Positions 7,914-17,870 of a DNA stretch of 63,664 nt are shown here, in pieces. This DNA comes from JAULUH01 sp032111745. GTDB lineage: Bacteria > Chloroflexota > Anaerolineae > JAAEKA01. The notes below the pieces were generated by a model that was given only the letters and a program-made list of their open reading frames with translations, was not told where the DNA came from and did not search any database. A program made the translations under genes and the position numbers. Where the stretch lies: contig JAULUH010000156.1 of assembly GCA_032111745.1 (NCBI GenBank), positions 1 through 63,664 on the forward strand, in the 5' to 3' direction. Position 1 is the stretch's first letter. Every line of letters begins with the position of its first letter.

Positions 7914-8028
7914 TGGCCCGAGATTGTCGCAAGACCCGACTGATGCGCACCACGCAAGCTGATCCCCCTGGCCGGTCAGGCCATTTCATGAGAACAGCGT
8001 TATAGGGTCATTGACCAGAGGAGGAGTC

Positions 8029-11000
8029 ATGTCCTGGACCACTCAATTCGGAAGCCCCACGCGCACTAGCTACACCTCAATTGACCGGGCGGACACAGCG
8101 ATGGTCGGACACGCCTACATGGAGTTTGAGCCGTATATCGGGACGTGGGTACAGCCCGTTTCCAACGCAACTGGAACGGTTGTGTTTTTTCCAGCCGCCG
8201 ATGGTGTGCGGGCGATCAACATTGACCCCGGGAACTCTCCCTACATGAGCGTGCGGTGGGGCTTTCCGACAAAACGCCCGGTCGAGGATACCGTGACGTT
8301 TCACAACGGGTACGTCTACTTCACCTGTTTGGATCATCGCATTTACAAGGTGAACGCAGATACAGGAGCGGAGGTCTGGTCCTGGGAGGGACCGGCGGGC
8401 TTCTCCGTCAACCCATTGGTTGTGACAGTGGGCGGAGACGTAATGGTTTTCGCAGGGTGCCGCAACGGAGTTTTCTACGCGTTAACAGATCACGGGTCCA
8501 GCGCGTCAGTGGCGTGGGAGTTCGATACCGGCTATCCCGTTCTCAACAGCGCCACGGCAAATGCGAATTCAAATACTACCGTCGTGTGGTGGTGTAGCAT
8601 GGACGGACACGTCTATCGGGCGAACGCGGCGAACGGCTCGAGCCGCGTGCAGTCCGCCAAACTCCTGACCGCTGGCTTTCGCATGGCGCCGGTTGTGTAC
8701 GACTCCTCCAACGACCTGCTATATGTTTCAATTGAACGTAACTGGAAGCAGGCTACGGAGCGTGGCCCTGGAACCTGGGACGCGTCGCAAATGGTCATCG
8801 GCCCCAGCATTGAAAGCTGGTGGCTCCGCCAGGGGGAAGCCGATGAAAGCAACAACGGCATATGGTTCTGGAAACGGGTAACTGGCGTGAACGGGCCATG
8901 GCCCGGAGGCGCGTCGTCTACGGTGATCGACTTCCTGCAAGACCCGGATGATACTAGATACAGGCGGTCACTAGGAATGTTTGATGATTCGCCTAACGGG
9001 GACGGGAAAGCGGAGTATCGCAACCTGATTATCCTCAATGGCACGACTATGGCAGAAAAGACCTGGGACTTTGGCGATGGTGTGCAACGCAGAGCGCCGA
9101 TCCTTAACCACGACGGACACACCCGCCCGCGGCCAGGGATTGCTATACTGCCAGACGGCACGGCTGTTTTCTACATGCTGTCGGTTGACAACCAGTATAT
9201 CTCTGTGGCCTACCTCTATCGCTGGGTACCGGGATCCCGATACGCATGGCCTGTGCCTGGAAGCGCACACAACCAAGATGAAGCGATGCAACCAACCGTG
9301 GGTCCGGTGTGGGCAGACGCCCCCTATGGGTGGGAGCACGGCACGGACGGGAACAAACACTCTAGCGCCAGCGGCGGTAAGGCGTCTTTCACTAACTTTG
9401 ACGCCTTTTCCCCTAGATGCGGGGCTGACTCGTATTTCCAGGGCCCCTACGATGCGTCGATGGGTGGGGCATATTTGGCGTTCGGGGGATCGAAGGGAAT
9501 ATACTGCCCACTGCAACCATATGGTCACCAAGTAATCTTGAGCGAAACCTGCGTGGTATACCTGGCATATAATTGCCTGATCATGTGGACCACTACGGGG
9601 ACCGACGAAAAGGCGCGAGTGGGCAACGTGGTGCCGCGCATGGACACATCCACAGCGCATCCCTTGCCATCTGTCAGCGTCGCAGATGTCCAGGCGCGAC
9701 TTGAGGCGGAAGTAGCCAGTGTGCTATCGCTCAGTGGGGGAAATAAGCTGCTACGCCCTGCGTATGTCTCTCATTCCAACCTGGACAGGACGGCTGAGAA
9801 TGAAACAGCCAATATCCCCTACAACCTGCAATACGAACGCGATTTGGCGCGGACGTATGTGGCGCTCTGCAGCGCCGCCGAGCACGTAGGCAACCCCGCG
9901 CCGATCAAGGCATACATCAAGTGGCTGTGGCAAAACTACCCGCCATATAACCAGCCCGGCCTGATCGCATGGACAGGAGAGGCCCGCGAGTGGAGCACAA
10001 TCCCCGATGGGGCATGGAAGGACGGGGACGGGAATAGTCGCAATTTGGAGACGGACTGGGTGACCTATGAGCAAGGTCCGTGGGGCTGGAACCCGTACAG
10101 GGTGTACGCAACCATGCGAGTCTGCCAAGTCCTGGCAGACGACCCTGACATTGACCCAGCAGACGCATGGGATTACCTGTTTGAGCACTGGAGCGGGTCC
10201 GGTGTCTTTGCGGACACGTTCGCCTACAAGGATACTCCCTACGAGACAGATCAGATTGACAAAAAGGATGCTCTGATCGCCTGCTACGCGGCGGGCATGA
10301 TCGGGGCAAAATGGATATGCGAGCAGGTTGGGGACACCGTGCGGGCGGCTCAGTGCGATACCAAGCTTGCCGACCTGGCACAGAAATATGATGACGCGTG
10401 GACAAATCCGTTTCGACCTCTAGGGGTTGCGGGCACGGATGACCCTTACCCTATAACAGGTCTGGGATCACAGATCCCGTGGAAAACCGGCAGGATATGG
10501 AATCTGTCCCGCTGGTGGTACTGGATGACGCCTGAGTTCGCAGAGTACCTACAGGACAACCACGCCGACATTGTAGCAACGATGCAAAACGGTATTGCCG
10601 AATATTGGAGCCTGGCCCCGTACTGGTACTTGACTCACTTCCACGCATCGATGAACGAAGCGACTATGGGGCCGCTGCATGACAGGTCGATGCTCCAGGG
10701 AGAAGCACTGTTTGGCAGGGAGTCTCAGCAGGACTTGTTCTCATTGTTAGATATCCCGGCCTACACCGGAGATATGCTGTACATTCAGAACTTGGTTATG
10801 GCACTGGAGGCATCGAGTCCTCCTTCCGCTCCAACCTTTGGAGCCATCTCTGTTCCGAGCGCGACACCTCAGTACGATACCGTAGAGATCGACTTCGATC
10901 TGTCAACCGTAGCCACAAACCTGTTTCTACCCTATGACTCAGCGCCGCCCGCTGGCCAGGTTACTGTTGGCGTCACCGTGGACGCCCATTTCACCGATCC

Positions 11001-13614
11001 CCATGGTGAGATCCACACTGTGCCCGCATTCTACTACCGGCACTTCACCACAGAGCGGCGCAATAATCGGGATTGGGTCTATCCGGATCCATCTGGAGAC
11101 ACCTGGAAGATCCGCTTCACACCACCCCTGCCCGGAACCTGGAGCCTGGTCCTCTCGGCGGAGGATGCGGGTGGCTCAGCCACCTCTGAGGTCTATACCA
11201 TCGAGGTGCCAGAAGCTGCGAAACCCGGCTTCCTCGAAGTTAGCCCCACCGATCCTCGCTACTTTCAACGGGAGAACGGCACCTACTTCTCAGGCCTGGG
11301 CTTCAACACAGCCTGGCAGGAATTCGACTGGAACAATCCCACCACCGCCGAGGCGCGCATACGGTCGAACGCCAACTACGGCATCAACCTGTTGCGGTAC
11401 TGGCCCAGCGAGATGCCCCTGTTCGGCGGCCTGATCAACCCGTTGCGCCAATGGGACGCCGACCAGACCGGCGATACCGAGCCAGCCATCAGCCTGTTCG
11501 ACGCTGATAACCAACCGGGACCCGGTTACTCCGCAGAGGTCTTGTGGCGCCTACACACGACCCGGGGCAGCAATTTCACACGCTTCCTAGCCCTGGGTTG
11601 GTTGACCGAACCGCTGGCGGTCAAGCCCGACACCACCTACCGCGTCTCCCTGAAGCTGCTCATCCCGCAAGACCTGCTGCCCGCGGCAGCCGGTGACGCC
11701 GGTTTCGTGATCAAAAGCCATCCCGGCTGGCTGGATGCCGACCAGGGGGTTAGCAACATGTTTGGCCAGCCCCAATCTGCCTACCATCTCTCGACCGAGG
11801 AGCGGTGGCAGACTGTGTCCTGCCTCTATACCACGGGCAGCGCCGAATACTACCTGCCCTGGCTGTATTTCGCGCTGGTGAATGTGGCGGCCGACGAGAA
11901 GATCGTCTACTTCGACGATGTACAAATTGCGGAGAGCCTCGGGGGAGGACGCTACGGGCCCAACCTGTTCGACAAGGGCGTGGCGTCTCAACATGAGTAC
12001 GTCAGCCAGCGCTATTCATGGGCCCTGGATCACTTCCTCGACTACGCCGGGCACCAGGGGGTTGCGCTCAAGCTAGTGCTGTTGGAGAAGAACGACAGCA
12101 TCTTCTGCCGGATCGGGGAGGATGGATCTGTAGGTGTAGACTACAGCAATGACAACTTCTACGGTCCGGCGGACCAGAGCGTGACCCGGAGCCGTTGGCT
12201 GCAGCAGGCGTTCTGGCGCTACTGTCAGGCCCGCTGGGGCTATTCGACGGCCGTCCATTCCTGGGAGTTGTGCAACGAGGGTGACCCAGGGAGTGTGCGC
12301 CACTACAATCTAGCCCAGTTCATGGCTGCCTACTTCAACACATTCACAGCCAACCATCACCCCAGCACCACCTCCTTCTGGGCCGGCTTTCCGGCCAAGG
12401 AGTTTTGGCAGAACAACGACTACCCCGATGTGGGCTATGCCGATCTGCACCGCTACGTCTTTGAAGCCGAGCCTGAATGGAACGATACGGCCCGCGCCCA
12501 CATCAACCACGCCATGCAGCTACCTTTCACCGGCCAGCCAGTCATGCGCGGCGAGACGATGGTCGTCGAAGGCGACACCTCCTCCTATGCCAAGCTACTG
12601 CTGAAGGATACCGGAGGCATCTGGTTGAAACACTGGCTGTGGTCGCAGCTACACTGGGACCAGCTCTACGAACTGTTCTGGTATGCCCGCCAGGTGATCA
12701 CCCAGGAGGACCCGCCGGGCAAGGACCAGCGGAAGCACTTCCTGGCACTGGCACGTTTCCTGGAGGGGATCCCCATCCACAACGGCAACTACGAGGATCT
12801 CGGTGCCACGGCCCGGGGCTATCTCGTGGTGGGCCAGAAGGACCGTATCAACGACCGAGCGCACTTCTGGGTCCGCGCGGATGGAAAGGTGCCCTACACC
12901 TGGGTGAACGTCGTCAACAAGGCTGCCATCACCAAGGTGACGTCGGACATCATCATACCGGACATGACTCCCAGGAGGAAGTACGCCGTGTCCAGCATCG
13001 ACACCAGCAACGGGGTGTCGGTGATCGACAGTGTGATGGTGTCCGCCAATAGGGACGGTATTTTGATCCTGAGGAGCAGCCAGTTCAAGGCGCTGCGCGG
13101 CCTGACAGGCGACGTGGCGTTCAAGGTCGAGACCGGTAAAGGAGCCAAGAGAGAGGTCACGGTGAGCACGCACAAGTATCACCAGCTGGGTACCTTGAGG
13201 ACCTACATGAACGCCGAACTGGATGGCCTGCCTGAAGGCGCTAACCGGGCCGGCCAGCCAGTCAACTTCACCATCGATCGAGCCATGTACATGGCGGTGG
13301 AACTGTCCGTCGCCAAGCAGGCCGGCCCCCGGGCTCCTGGGGCCCAGATCGCCCTCTATGCCATGCGTTCCGTGGACGACGTCAACTACGGCTATGGGGG
13401 CGACGACCTGGATCCCCCCCCTACCGACCTACTATGCACGTTGGCGTTGGATGCATCCCCCGAGGCGCGCCTGCTCACCATGGACGGGCTGCGCGCGCCA
13501 GCCACCCGAGCCAAAATCCTGGTGAAGAACCTCACCGGGCAACCGCTGGCAGACAGTGGCAACATGCTCCGCTACCGCCTGTATACAACAATCAGCGAGA
13601 CCGAGGCGTCATAA
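8029..13614 (+). CDS. 1861-aa chimera: beta-propeller, helical domain, beta-sandwich, TIM-barrel glycosidase-like
   Basis: ATG at 8029, preceded by AGAGGAGGAG. An upstream TTG at 8011 is rejected. Order: PQQ/WD-like beta-propeller (about 1-530, repeated 'VYFTCLDHRIYKVNADTG' and 'VFYALTDHG' blades); an all-helical region (about 545-930, rich in Trp/Tyr, resembling an alpha/alpha toroid); a DUF5060-like beta-sandwich (about 950-1065); and a clan GH-A-like barrel (about 1070-1680) with acid/base candidate E1417 in ELCNEGD and nucleophile candidate E1509 in MRGETMV. A beta-rich tail follows. No signal peptide or membrane helix is seen, which is odd for a polysaccharide-acting enzyme. The first half seems less GC-rich and differs in codon style from the second, suggesting a fusion. 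Substrate unknown. Confidence 0.7.
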   Translation: MSWTTQFGSPTRTSYTSIDRADTAMVGHAYMEFEPYIGTWVQPVSNATGTVVFFPAADGVRAINIDPGNSPYMSVRWGFPTKRPVEDTVTFHNGYVYFTCLDHRIYKVNADTGAEVWSWEGPAGFSVNPLVVTVGGDVMVFAGCRNGVFYALTDHGSSASVAWEFDTGYPVLNSATANANSNTTVVWWCSMDGHVYRANAANGSSRVQSAKLLTAGFRMAPVVYDSSNDLLYVSIERNWKQATERGPGTWDASQMVIGPSIESWWLRQGEADESNNGIWFWKRVTGVNGPWPGGASSTVIDFLQDPDDTRYRRSLGMFDDSPNGDGKAEYRNLIILNGTTMAEKTWDFGDGVQRRAPILNHDGHTRPRPGIAILPDGTAVFYMLSVDNQYISVAYLYRWVPGSRYAWPVPGSAHNQDEAMQPTVGPVWADAPYGWEHGTDGNKHSSASGGKASFTNFDAFSPRCGADSYFQGPYDASMGGAYLAFGGSKGIYCPLQPYGHQVILSETCVVYLAYNCLIMWTTTGTDEKARVGNVVPRMDTSTAHPLPSVSVADVQARLEAEVASVLSLSGGNKLLRPAYVSHSNLDRTAENETANIPYNLQYERDLARTYVALCSAAEHVGNPAPIKAYIKWLWQNYPPYNQPGLIAWTGEAREWSTIPDGAWKDGDGNSRNLETDWVTYEQGPWGWNPYRVYATMRVCQVLADDPDIDPADAWDYLFEHWSGSGVFADTFAYKDTPYETDQIDKKDALIACYAAGMIGAKWICEQVGDTVRAAQCDTKLADLAQKYDDAWTNPFRPLGVAGTDDPYPITGLGSQIPWKTGRIWNLSRWWYWMTPEFAEYLQDNHADIVATMQNGIAEYWSLAPYWYLTHFHASMNEATMGPLHDRSMLQGEALFGRESQQDLFSLLDIPAYTGDMLYIQNLVMALEASSPPSAPTFGAISVPSATPQYDTVEIDFDLSTVATNLFLPYDSAPPAGQVTVGVTVDAHFTDPHGEIHTVPAFYYRHFTTERRNNRDWVYPDPSGDTWKIRFTPPLPGTWSLVLSAEDAGGSATSEVYTIEVPEAAKPGFLEVSPTDPRYFQRENGTYFSGLGFNTAWQEFDWNNPTTAEARIRSNANYGINLLRYWPSEMPLFGGLINPLRQWDADQTGDTEPAISLFDADNQPGPGYSAEVLWRLHTTRGSNFTRFLALGWLTEPLAVKPDTTYRVSLKLLIPQDLLPAAAGDAGFVIKSHPGWLDADQGVSNMFGQPQSAYHLSTEERWQTVSCLYTTGSAEYYLPWLYFALVNVAADEKIVYFDDVQIAESLGGGRYGPNLFDKGVASQHEYVSQRYSWALDHFLDYAGHQGVALKLVLLEKNDSIFCRIGEDGSVGVDYSNDNFYGPADQSVTRSRWLQQAFWRYCQARWGYSTAVHSWELCNEGDPGSVRHYNLAQFMAAYFNTFTANHHPSTTSFWAGFPAKEFWQNNDYPDVGYADLHRYVFEAEPEWNDTARAHINHAMQLPFTGQPVMRGETMVVEGDTSSYAKLLLKDTGGIWLKHWLWSQLHWDQLYELFWYARQVITQEDPPGKDQRKHFLALARFLEGIPIHNGNYEDLGATARGYLVVGQKDRINDRAHFWVRADGKVPYTWVNVVNKAAITKVTSDIIIPDMTPRRKYAVSSIDTSNGVSVIDSVMVSANRDGILILRSSQFKALRGLTGDVAFKVETGKGAKREVTVSTHKYHQLGTLRTYMNAELDGLPEGANRAGQPVNFTIDRAMYMAVELSVAKQAGPRAPGAQIALYAMRSVDDVNYGYGGDDLDPPPTDLLCTLALDASPEARLLTMDGLRAPATRAKILVKNLTGQPLADSGNMLRYRLYTTISETEAS

Positions 13615-13652
13615 CAGGGAAACGTGGGTGTGGACAGAAAGGGGAGATATCA

Positions 13653-13684
13653 AAGGGCGGGTGCTTTGCGAAGCACCCGCCCTT
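13653..13684. terminator. Bidirectional hairpin between convergent genes
   Basis: A perfect 14-bp stem AAGGGCGGGTGCTT / AAGCACCCGCCCTT with a 4-nt loop. It lies between the plus-strand chimera (ends 13614) and the minus-strand kinase (ends 13764). It has the form of a widespread REP-like intergenic palindrome and could terminate both transcripts. Confidence 0.6.
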
Positions 13685-13699
13685 ACCATCACGTCGTAG

Positions 13700-13737
13700 G
13701 GGCGGGCCTCCGTGCCCGCCCGGCCTCCGTGCCCGCC
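13700..13737. repeat. REP-like GC-rich element with tandem 16-bp unit
   Basis: GGCCTCCGTGCCCGCC occurs twice (13705-13720 and 13722-13737). The first copy also forms a hairpin GGGCGGGC / GCCCGCCC (13700-13721). It sits beside the 13653-13684 hairpin and is probably a dispersed intergenic repeat. Confidence 0.55.
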
Positions 13738-13763
13738 TAGCCCTGGCATAAACGCCGCTGGGA

Positions 13764-15422
13764 CTATTTGGCGCCCGTGCCAGCCCCTGGTAATAGCCGG
13801 CGCCAATCCTGCGGCTTGCTCCGGCGGCCCTGGCTGCCGCCAGTGCCACCATCACCACCGCCGCCCTCTTCATCCTGGCTGTAGTACTGGTGGTAGTAGT
13901 AGTAGTAGTATGAGCCACTACCGCGCGGCTGTATGCGGTTCAGCGACACGCCCAGGATATTCGCACCAACCTTCTCCAGCGCCTCCTTGGCGTTCTGAGC
14001 TATCTGGCGCCGGGTGATCCCGGCCTCGACCACCAACACCACACCGTCGGTCTGCCGGGCCAGGATGGCCGCATCGGTCACGGCCAGCGTCGGCGGGCTG
14101 TCCAGCAGAACTACATCGGCGCGATCCGCCAGCTGATGCAGCAGGTCGCGGAAGCGCTCCGAGCCCAGCATCTCCGCCGGGTTAGGGGGTAGTGGCCCCG
14201 TGGTAAGCACCTGCAGGTTTTCGTAGCGCGTATCCTGCAACAGGCTGTCCAGGTCGGGCTGGACTTGCAGCAAGGCGTTGGACAGGCCGATGCTGTTGGG
14301 CAGCTGGAACAGCCGGTGCAGGGTCGGCCGCCGCAGGTCAGTGTCCATCAGGATCACGCGCTGGCCCTGCTGGGCCATCACCAACCCCAGGTTGGCCAGG
14401 GTCGTGCTCTTGCCCTCACTGGGGCTGGAGCTGGTGATCATCAAGGTGCGAGGTGGATTGTCCAGCGCCGAGAACTGGATGTTGGTGCGCAAGATGCGGT
14501 AGGCTTCGGCAGTGGGAGACTTGGGCTGCAGCCCGGCCACGAGCTTCTGCTCCGGCGACTCGCCCTCGATCTGCGTCACGGCACCCAGGGTGGTTAGATC
14601 CAGCGAGTTCTTAATATCGTCGGGATTCTTCAACGTGTCGTCGAGGTAGTCCAACAGAAAGGCCGCCCCCAGGGCCAGCAGCATGCCGATCGCCGCGGCC
14701 AGCACGATGGTCAGGGCTTTGTTGGGTCCAATAGGCTCCGTGGGCAGCTCGGCCGGCGCGACGACGTTGACGGCATTGATGCCGCCGCCTACGAAGCCCA
14801 GGAGCTGGGCATAGTTGGCCTGATAGGTGGTCAGTTTCTGTTCCAGGGCTTGGATCTGGGTCTGGGTGTCGGCGATCTGGCGCGCGCTGAACATATTGCC
14901 CAGCTGCTGCCTGAGCTCGTCAACTCGAACGGTGGTTTCGTCGATGTTCCGTTCCAGGTCCTGCAGCTGCTTGGTCACGAAATCACGCCGATCCTGGGTT
15001 ACCTTGGCAACGCCGCTGGGGCTCTGCTCGATCAACTGGTTCGCCAGCTCGTTGGCTACGGCCTGCGCGCGCTGGGGGCTGGTGTCCGCAACGCTAATCT
15101 CGATCAACTGCGTGTTTGGCACCAGAGACACCGAATAGTTGGGCAACCATTTCAAGCCCAAGGCCTGCATCGTCGCCAGGCGCACCGTATCGCGACGAGC
15201 CAGCTCGGCGTAGGTCTGGGCCAACTGCTGGCCCAGCCACAGGTCGTTGGCTACCGGGTTGGGGTTCTCGATGGTGCTGCCGATCATCAGCGTCGTCTTG
15301 GCGCTGTAGACCGATGGTTGCTGGCGCGTAGCGATAAAACTGGCTGCCATCGCCACCAGGGTCGACAACAGGATAAGCCACAGCCATTTGCGAATGGTTT
15401 GAAAGTACTGGCGAAGTTCCAT
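13764..15422 (-). CDS. Polysaccharide co-polymerase / bacterial tyrosine kinase (Wzz-BYK fusion)
   Basis: 552 aa in one chain. N-terminal Wzz domain with TM1 (about 13-30) and TM2 (about 236-257), and a periplasmic coiled-coil region between them (LQDLERNIDETTVRVDELRQ). Cytoplasmic kinase: Walker A SSSPSEGKSTT (331-341), Walker A' VILMDTD (356-362), Walker B VVLLDSPP (437-444). The tail has YYYYYY (505-510) plus YY (513-514), followed by a Gly/acid stretch. Known role of the family: autophosphorylation of a C-terminal tyrosine cluster cycles the oligomer and sets polysaccharide chain length. A single-chain Wzz-kinase is the proteobacterial (Wzc) layout, here without a visible phosphatase partner. 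It ends the minus-strand run, downstream of the TolB-like gene. Confidence 0.92.
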   Translation of the reverse strand: MELRQYFQTIRKWLWLILLSTLVAMAASFIATRQQPSVYSAKTTLMIGSTIENPNPVANDLWLGQQLAQTYAELARRDTVRLATMQALGLKWLPNYSVSLVPNTQLIEISVADTSPQRAQAVANELANQLIEQSPSGVAKVTQDRRDFVTKQLQDLERNIDETTVRVDELRQQLGNMFSARQIADTQTQIQALEQKLTTYQANYAQLLGFVGGGINAVNVVAPAELPTEPIGPNKALTIVLAAAIGMLLALGAAFLLDYLDDTLKNPDDIKNSLDLTTLGAVTQIEGESPEQKLVAGLQPKSPTAEAYRILRTNIQFSALDNPPRTLMITSSSPSEGKSTTLANLGLVMAQQGQRVILMDTDLRRPTLHRLFQLPNSIGLSNALLQVQPDLDSLLQDTRYENLQVLTTGPLPPNPAEMLGSERFRDLLHQLADRADVVLLDSPPTLAVTDAAILARQTDGVVLVVEAGITRRQIAQNAKEALEKVGANILGVSLNRIQPRGSGSYYYYYYHQYYSQDEEGGGGDGGTGGSQGRRSKPQDWRRLLPGAGTGAK

Positions 15423-15439
15423 AGGCCTTTACGGGTTCC

Positions 15440-17752
15440 TCACTTGATCCAGACCGGTTCCCAATCGTTGTGTTGATTGCTACTCACGTTGCGCAGGCTG
15501 GTACCGTTGGCGTTCATCACCCATAGCTGACGCCGGCCCTCACCGCGGTTGGAGTAGAACAGAATCTGGCTGCCGTCGGACGACCACGCCGGGGAGCGAT
15601 CCCACTCCCAGGTGTTGCGCGTCAGTTGGCGCAGATCGCTGCCGTCGCGTGCCACCAGGTAAACCTCGTCGTTGCCGGAGGAGTTGGAGACCAGGGCCAC
15701 GGTCTCGCCGCCAGGCGACCATACGGCATCAAAGGTGGCGCCTCGCACGCTGACCAGGCGCCGCCGGGAGCCGTCGATCTCATTCTGCACGATGACCTGG
15801 GGCCGGCGAGCCAGGTCCAGCTCCTCGAGCAGGCGCTCGGTGCCATCAGGCGATAGGGCCTGGCGAGCCACCGCGGCCTGGTAGGCCGGCAGATCCTCTG
15901 CCAGCAAGGGCTCTGCCTGGGTGCAGCCTTCCGTGCTGTTGACGCAAGCCGCATCGGCCACGAAGAGCTGGGGGGCTCCCAGCCGGTCGGACAGGAACAC
16001 GATCTTGTTGCGTAGCCGGTCCGGCACATCGCTCTCCGCCGGAATCGTGGGCAGCGGTGTCGCCGTGGGCACCTCCACCGCGACCTGGTTGGCCGGCGGC
16101 GTACCTGTGGTCAACGCACTGATGGTGGCATAGGCCGCCTGGGCCACCGCCGTCTGCTCGTTGGCTGCTGGCCCCAGGGACAAAGGCGTGGGGGTGGCCG
16201 TAGTGACCCCTGGTAGTGACACCACGGGCGGGCCCGCCTCCACGGTACGGGTAGCCTCGGCGATCGCATAGGCCAGTTGCGTAGCCACATTCTCCGCCGT
16301 CGGCGTATTGGTTACCACAGCCAGAATCGGCGTGGGCGTGGCGGTCACAGCATAGTCCGGAATCGGCGTCCACGTGCCTGTAGTCAGGGCCTGGGCCGTC
16401 GCGTACACGGCAATGGCCGTGGCTGTGGCATCATTGGCCGGCACGAGGGTCGGAATCACCACAGGCGGCAACCCCAGGGACTGGCGCTCTGCGTCCGCGG
16501 TTTCCTGGTTAACCGGTGTGGGCGTTGCGGTTACCATCGCGCGTGGGGTTGGCGCCGGTGTGCCGACCTCCATCGCAAAAGCGGTGGCGCTCAGGGCAAT
16601 AGCCGCGGCCGTCAACACGTTCTCCGGCGTTGGGGTGCTGGTCACCACAATGAAATCCCGGGTCGGAATCGGCGGCGGCGTGGCCGGAGGTGGGCCGTTG
16701 ATCACAATCAGCCTCGGGCTATTGCCCAGGGTCTCGGGTCCCTGGCCCGAGTCCCACGTGAACAGGTTATCAGGACCAGTCTCCGGGCCATCCAACCGAA
16801 ACACCAGCTGTGTCTTCTGATCGACGACCGCCTGCTCCAATACCTTCAACTGCTCTTCGCTGAGCACGAAGCGATTGGAGACCAGCGGCTTCACCTCTGT
16901 CTGGGCCACAGGAGGAACCAGGGACTGCACAACCGGGGCGTTGTGTAGTTCCTGATAGGTCAGCTGGCTCCAGCTCTCACCAACCTGGGGGGCCATCAAC
17001 TTGACCTCCCAGATGCCGTTGGCGCCTGGTTCCAGCCGGCTGTCGTCCAGGCCGGTGATCTCCAATGCCACATAGCGGATGGGCGCGCCGCGGGGGAGAC
17101 GGGACAGGTCAAATAGGATGGCACTGTGGATCAGGGCCTCCTGATACTTGCCGGCGTGCAGGAAAGAGTCGCCAAAATAGCTGTCGCGCGAGTCAAGGCT
17201 GCCGAACCATCCCACCCCAGCGGGCGATGGTGTGATCTCCACGCGAACCTCATCGCCGGCGATGGTTGGCACTGCGCCAGGCGCTTGGGCCACTGGCACC
17301 GAACCTGGCGCGTCCGCCAGTAGGGGCGGGGGTGGGGTTGGGATTGCACTGGTCGTGCTCGGGGCTGGCGCTGTCTCCGCCACCGTCGCCGGCGTGGGGG
17401 TGGAGGCACCAGGGGCAGCCAGCAAGCGTATCAGCTGCCATCCGGCGAGGAGCGCCACGACGCCGACCGCAGCCCATAGCACCCACCGCAGCCACGGCAC
17501 AGCCCGCTGCGGAGTTGCTGATTCGTTTTCATTATGCAAGGCGACGGGAGAGCCCTGAAGGCGCGCCTGAAAGCGCGGGCAATTGACGTGCTCTGCCGTC
17601 AAGCAATAATGGCTTTGGTGCTCTGCACTGGGCGAGTGCTCCCCGTCGCTGGGGAGAGCAAAACAGCGATGGCTCTCGCTGGCATAGCTGTAGCGCAAAG
17701 CCGGGTCGCTCTTGAGGCCCACATAGGGGCATACAACATCACCAGTTGGCAT
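15440..17752 (-). CDS. Membrane-anchored protein with CPYxGL module, Thr/Pro linkers and TolB-like WD repeats
   Basis: 770 aa. An N-terminal Cys module (about 8-60: CPYVGLKSDP, SHRCFALP, HYCLTAEHVNCPRF) is a zinc-ribbon-like unit I know from Chloroflexota envelope proteins. Then one TM helix (about 85-107). Outside: a beta-sandwich-like domain (about 150-330, FGDSFLHAGKYQ, SAILFDLSRLPRG); several Thr/Pro modules, each with 'TATAIAxYATAQALTTGT' character; and three PD40/TolB-type blades at the C-terminus (FDAVWSPGGETVAL, PAWSSDGSQILF, DWEPVWIK). The ATG at 17752 fits the promoter at 17807-17835. Earlier in-frame codons would lie upstream of the -10 box. It is 17 nt upstream of the kinase gene, so probably works in EPS export or sensing. 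Confidence 0.75.
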   Translation of the reverse strand: MPTGDVVCPYVGLKSDPALRYSYASESHRCFALPSDGEHSPSAEHQSHYCLTAEHVNCPRFQARLQGSPVALHNENESATPQRAVPWLRWVLWAAVGVVALLAGWQLIRLLAAPGASTPTPATVAETAPAPSTTSAIPTPPPPLLADAPGSVPVAQAPGAVPTIAGDEVRVEITPSPAGVGWFGSLDSRDSYFGDSFLHAGKYQEALIHSAILFDLSRLPRGAPIRYVALEITGLDDSRLEPGANGIWEVKLMAPQVGESWSQLTYQELHNAPVVQSLVPPVAQTEVKPLVSNRFVLSEEQLKVLEQAVVDQKTQLVFRLDGPETGPDNLFTWDSGQGPETLGNSPRLIVINGPPPATPPPIPTRDFIVVTSTPTPENVLTAAAIALSATAFAMEVGTPAPTPRAMVTATPTPVNQETADAERQSLGLPPVVIPTLVPANDATATAIAVYATAQALTTGTWTPIPDYAVTATPTPILAVVTNTPTAENVATQLAYAIAEATRTVEAGPPVVSLPGVTTATPTPLSLGPAANEQTAVAQAAYATISALTTGTPPANQVAVEVPTATPLPTIPAESDVPDRLRNKIVFLSDRLGAPQLFVADAACVNSTEGCTQAEPLLAEDLPAYQAAVARQALSPDGTERLLEELDLARRPQVIVQNEIDGSRRRLVSVRGATFDAVWSPGGETVALVSNSSGNDEVYLVARDGSDLRQLTRNTWEWDRSPAWSSDGSQILFYSNRGEGRRQLWVMNANGTSLRNVSSNQHNDWEPVWIK

Positions 17753-17806
17753 CAGAAGCTTTGTTTTTCCTTTTTTCACCTGTGGAGTCGACACTCGGTG
17801 GAGCGC

Positions 17807-17835
17807 GATTATACCACCTTCACAAGGCCGGGACA
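17807..17835 (-). promoter_or_regulatory. Promoter for the TolB-like gene and the kinase
   Basis: Minus strand TTGTCC (17830-17835), 17 bp, TATAAT (17807-17812). The predicted leader is about 48 nt before the ATG at 17752. Confidence 0.6.
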
Positions 17836-17870
17836 ATTCGGGCGGTCGAGCTTGCGCCCCTTCATGCCCG

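Noticed and set aside
13653..13737. CRISPR-like repeats
   Set aside because: Only two short units, no regular spacers and no cas genes; better explained as REP-like palindromes.
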